A DNA stretch of 16,020 nucleotides from Acidimicrobiaceae bacterium. GTDB lineage: Bacteria; Actinomycetota; Acidimicrobiia; Acidimicrobiales; Bog-793. Positions 14,014-16,020 of this stretch are shown here, piece by piece. How positions within the stretch are numbered: the first letter of the stretch is position 1; the number at the start of each line of letters is the position of its first letter. Made by a program: the position numbers and the translations under genes. Location: assembly GCA_025463965.1 (NCBI GenBank), contig JAODBN010000200.1:1-16020 (forward strand). Reading direction: 5' to 3'. The notes below the pieces were generated by a model. That model did not search any database. It was not told where the DNA came from and saw only the letters and a list, made by a program, of their open reading frames with translations.

Positions 14014-14043
14014 ATGGTAGCCCCCCGCAGGGCCGCGCGATGA
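14014..14043 (+). CDS. Possible 9-codon leader frame coupled to zinc-finger gene
   Basis: An ATG at 14014 has AAAGGA 10 bases upstream and opens a nine-codon frame (MVAPRRAAR). Its TGA overlaps the ATG of the next gene (ATGA at 14040-14043). The next gene has no Shine-Dalgarno of its own, so this frame may deliver ribosomes to it. The peptide itself is unlikely to matter. Such short frames arise easily by chance in GC-rich DNA. Confidence 0.3.
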   Translation: MVAPRRAAR

Positions 14044-14252
14044 GCGGCATGAACTGGTCGCGAGTAGCGCTGGAGTCCAAGCGCGGCGCTCGTCCTCGTG
14101 AAGCACGCCCGGCGGTCAGGCCGCTGCTCGCCAAGTATGAGGGCACCTGTCCACGCTGCTCGGGACCGATCGCCATAGGCGATCACATCGCTAAGAACGC
14201 ACCAGACATGCGCCGGTTGCGGCACGCAAGCTGCCCGGAGGTGGCGCCGTGA
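14040..14252 (+). CDS. Small zinc-finger protein (70 residues)
   Basis: The product has a basic N-terminal half, then YEGTCPRCSGPIAIGDHI and RHASCPE, giving Cys37-x2-Cys40 and His62-x2-Cys65. This CxxC...HxxC layout is that of treble-clef-like zinc fingers often found in small actinobacterial phage and mobile-element proteins. DNA or protein binding is likely but unproven. It is the first clear gene of a run in which each start overlaps the previous stop by four bases: its TGA overlaps the GTG of the next gene. An internal ATG at 14049 is a less likely start. Confidence 0.68.
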   Translation: MSGMNWSRVALESKRGARPREARPAVRPLLAKYEGTCPRCSGPIAIGDHIAKNAPDMRRLRHASCPEVAP

Positions 14253-14482
14253 ACGAACCCTCGAAGGCTGGCGGTGCTCGGTACTTGTTCGCCGTCAGGG
14301 AGCCCGAGGCCCGGCGAGTTGAGCGTGAAGCCCTCCTCGATGCAGCAGCCCGAGCACATGCGCTTGCCCGAGCGCTCGATGATGCCGCGGCGGTCGACGG
14401 CCCCCTGCCGGGTGACTTCCGGTTTGCACTGATCGAGTCGAGCCGGGATCTAGCCAGCCGATGCCGGGCGGTGATCGCATGA
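14249..14482 (+). CDS. Small Ala/Arg-rich helical protein, unknown
   Basis: The product is 77 residues, mostly helical, with a charged middle (REPEARRVEREALLDAAARA). It has no cysteines suited for metal, no membrane segment and no family I recognise. A strong GGAGGTG at 14237-14243 precedes the GTG start by 5-6 bases, and that start overlaps the previous stop (GTGA). Its TGA overlaps the next ATG. The good ribosome site and its place in the operon are the main support. Confidence 0.65.
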   Translation: MNEPSKAGGARYLFAVREPEARRVEREALLDAAARAHALARALDDAAAVDGPLPGDFRFALIESSRDLASRCRAVIA

Positions 14483-14700
14483 CGCGGAATCCGAATCTGA
14501 TCGTGGTCGACCTCGACGCCATCCCCGAACACGCGTCGCTGGACCTGCGCACGATCTACTACGCCGGCATTCTCACCAGCGAAGTCCTCGACCATCTGGC
14601 CCACTGCGCACGGGAACGCGAAGCACGAGACGCCGAGAAGCTGGCCTCGATGCTGGGCGCCCCGACGATCAGCGCATTCCGAGAGCTGGTGTCACAGTGA
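14479..14700 (+). CDS. Small protein of unknown function (73 residues)
   Basis: The ATG at 14479 overlaps the preceding stop (ATGA) and gives MTRNPNLIVVDLDAIPEHAS, a beta strand followed by helices (LDLRTIYYAGILTSEVLDHLAHCAREREARDAEKLASML). A start at 14461 would lie within the previous gene and is less likely. No family is recognised. Its TGA overlaps the GTG of the DUF3987-type gene (GTGA), so it is part of the same translated chain and may be an accessory factor for that protein. Confidence 0.65.
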   Translation: MTRNPNLIVVDLDAIPEHASLDLRTIYYAGILTSEVLDHLAHCAREREARDAEKLASMLGAPTISAFRELVSQ

Positions 14701-15917
14701 CGGCGGGTAGCTGGCCGGTGCTCAATCCGGCGGCACTCCACGGCATCGCGGGCGAGATCGTCGACACCATCCTCCCGCATACGGAAGCGGACCCCGCTGG
14801 CTTGCTCGCCTCGCTCCTCGCTGAGTTCGGTGCGGTTTGCGGCCCGGAGGCTCACGCCCTAGCCGACTCGGCGCACCATTCGGCCCGGCTCAACGTCGTG
14901 TTGGTGGGGGACACGAGCAAGGGACGCAAGGGGACCGCCGGCCAGAACATCGGCAGAGTGATGCAAGGCGTTGACCCGACGTTCTACCGGGACCGCCGAG
15001 TGAACGGATTCGGCTCCGGTGAGGCCCTGGTCGACACCATCCGGGGGAGTGACAATGTGGTCATCGACCCGAGGCTGCTCGTGGTCGAGCCCGAGTTCGC
15101 CCGCATCCTCAACGTGGCGAAGCGGGACGGATCGACCCTTTCCTCGATCATCCGCCAGGCGTGGGACGGTGGCCGGCTGGCCGTGCGCTCACGGGCCGGC
15201 ACGACGATCGCCGAGGACAGTCACGTCGCGGTGATCGGTCATATCTCGGCCGACGAGCTGCGCTCGAAACTGACGGATTCGGAGGTGGCGGGAGGCTTCG
15301 CCAACCGCTTCCTGTTCGTGTGCGTCAGGCGCTCGAAGGTGCTCCCGAGCGGTGGAAACCTCGATGACGCGGACCTCGCACCCTTTATTCGCAAATTCGC
15401 TTTATTCGCAACGCAGGCGCAGGGCCGCTCGGTCATCCGGCGCACCCCTCAAGCCGAGGGTTTGTGGTCCGAGCTCTATCACCAGATGGCCGAGGACGAG
15501 CCCGGCGGACTGCTCGCCGCGATCATCGCCCGTGACGCCGCCCAGGTACTCCGTCTTAGCCTCACCTACGCCCTCCTCGACGGCTCCCGCCTTATCGACG
15601 TGGAGCACATAAGAGCAGCCTGGGCTATGTGGAACTACTGCCGTGACAGCGCCGCCCACATCTTCGGGGAGTCGATCGGCGACCCCATCGCCGACACCCT
15701 CCTCACTGCTATTCGCAAGGCTGGAAAGGCCGGCCTCGATGGCAAAGAGCAGCACGCCGTGTTCGCCGGGCACGCCTCAAAGCGTCAGCTCGAAGCGGCC
15801 AGGGAGGTACTTCTCGGCAAGGGCCTCGTGACACCGGAGACGGTGCAGACGGGTGGCAGACCGGTGCAAGTGCTCCGGGCAACAGAGTGCGAAATAAGCG
15901 AAAAAAGGGCTTTATAA
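14697..15917 (+). CDS. DUF3987-type P-loop ATPase/helicase-like replication protein of the element
   Basis: The product is 406 residues. It matches the actinobacterial mobile-element family usually labelled DUF3987 or primase/helicase-like. LNVVLVGDTSKGRKGTAGQNIGRV (65-88) holds a P-loop variant G-x4-GRKGT. RLLVVEPEFARIL (126-138) is the Walker-B-like strand. GSTLSSIIRQAWDGG (145-159), VAVIGHISADELR (177-189) and GGFANRFLFVCVRRSK (199-214) are family blocks, the last with an arginine-finger candidate. The C-terminal part (about 310-395) looks like a winged helix. Family members are RecA-fold replicative ATPases of plasmids and integrative elements. It is the last gene of a chain with 4-base overlaps. 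The stop TAA (15915) lies between two blocks of a 9-bp repeat, and the same frame stays open beyond it to the window end, so the natural C-terminus is uncertain. Confidence 0.88.
   Translation: MTAGSWPVLNPAALHGIAGEIVDTILPHTEADPAGLLASLLAEFGAVCGPEAHALADSAHHSARLNVVLVGDTSKGRKGTAGQNIGRVMQGVDPTFYRDRRVNGFGSGEALVDTIRGSDNVVIDPRLLVVEPEFARILNVAKRDGSTLSSIIRQAWDGGRLAVRSRAGTTIAEDSHVAVIGHISADELRSKLTDSEVAGGFANRFLFVCVRRSKVLPSGGNLDDADLAPFIRKFALFATQAQGRSVIRRTPQAEGLWSELYHQMAEDEPGGLLAAIIARDAAQVLRLSLTYALLDGSRLIDVEHIRAAWAMWNYCRDSAAHIFGESIGDPIADTLLTAIRKAGKAGLDGKEQHAVFAGHASKRQLEAAREVLLGKGLVTPETVQTGGRPVQVLRATECEISEKRAL
15384..15409 (-). repeat. Two reverse-oriented GCGAATAAA motifs inside the DUF3987-type gene
   Basis: TTTATTCGC occurs at 15384-15392 and 15401-15409, with AAATTCGC between them. 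On the minus strand these read GCGAATAAA, one base shift away from the GCGAAATAA repeat at the gene end. They lie in coding sequence, so chance similarity is possible. Confidence 0.4.
15889..15906 (+). repeat. 9-bp iteron-like repeat, first block
   Basis: GCGAAATAA (15889-15897) is followed directly by GCGAAAAAA (15898-15906). The block lies in the last codons of the DUF3987-type gene and encodes Cys-Glu-Ile-Ser-Glu-Lys. Confidence 0.75.
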
Positions 15918-15963
15918 GGACAAAGAGAAAAAAGCCATCCCGAGGTGGTCCCTGACGTGCACT

Positions 15964-15999
15964 GCGAAAAAAGCGAAATAAGCGAAATAAGCGAAATAA
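15964..15999 (+). repeat. 9-bp iteron-like repeat, second block (4 copies)
   Basis: One GCGAAAAAA (15964-15972) and three exact GCGAAATAA copies (15973, 15982, 15991) stand head to tail. The block is AT-rich within GC-rich DNA and follows a replication-type gene, which is the usual setting of an iteron origin. It is also in frame with that gene and would read Glu-Lys-Ser-(Glu-Ile-Ser)x3. Confidence 0.85.
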
Positions 16000-16020
16000 G
16001 TCCCTACAGCGATGCCGACC

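Noticed and set aside
15964..15999. Possible CRISPR or simple assembly artefact
   Set aside because: Units of 9 bp with no spacers are not CRISPR. Two separate blocks of the same unit, both in frame, argue against a simple artefact, though reads should confirm it.

Overview
The window is high-GC, mostly dense bacterial coding DNA with GTG starts, 4-base stop/start overlaps, TANNNT -10 boxes placed 6-7 bases before start codons (leaderless transcription) and a DUF512-der pair. This points to an actinobacterium. Acidimicrobiia is my best guess from gene content and order, but that is inference.

Positions 1-9670 look like chromosomal backbone. They hold the 3' part of a 1-acylglycerol-3-phosphate acyltransferase (plsC type), a 14-bp tandem repeat, and aroA (shikimate pathway). 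A minus-strand series follows, listed from right to left: ispH (isoprenoid synthesis), a GT2 glycosyltransferase, a 55-residue membrane protein that is easily missed, a DJ-1/PfpI protein and an NAD-dependent sugar epimerase. On the plus strand, a PDZ/radical-SAM/DUF512 protein overlaps der (ribosome-assembly GTPase), and der overlaps a small membrane protein. ispH and the DUF512 gene diverge from a 39-bp gap that carries a leaderless -10 box facing each way. An FmdB-type zinc ribbon and a tRNA-Pro(GGG) close the backbone.

Positions 9671-16020 look like the left part of an integrative element inserted at the tRNA-Pro 3' end. The order is: a zinc-ribbon/DUF4145 protein with an HEPN-like R-x6-H motif (cargo, next to the tRNA); a tyrosine integrase with an inserted zinc ribbon (minus strand); an XRE-family regulator overlapping the integrase gene (minus strand); a divergent control region; an excisionase-like MerR/HTH protein; an unrecognised 384-residue protein with a C-terminal HTH; a 65-residue orphan; and a tightly overlapping operon of a small zinc-finger protein, two small unknown proteins and a DUF3987-type P-loop replication protein. 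The right end, including attR and any transfer genes, lies outside the window.

The parts most worth a second look are: the DUF4145/HEPN-like cargo between attachment site and integrase; the 9-bp GCGAAATAA repeats at the end of the DUF3987 gene, where the reading frame stays open past the stop; the repeats between the tRNA and the cargo gene; the unknown HTH protein; and the back-to-back leaderless promoters.
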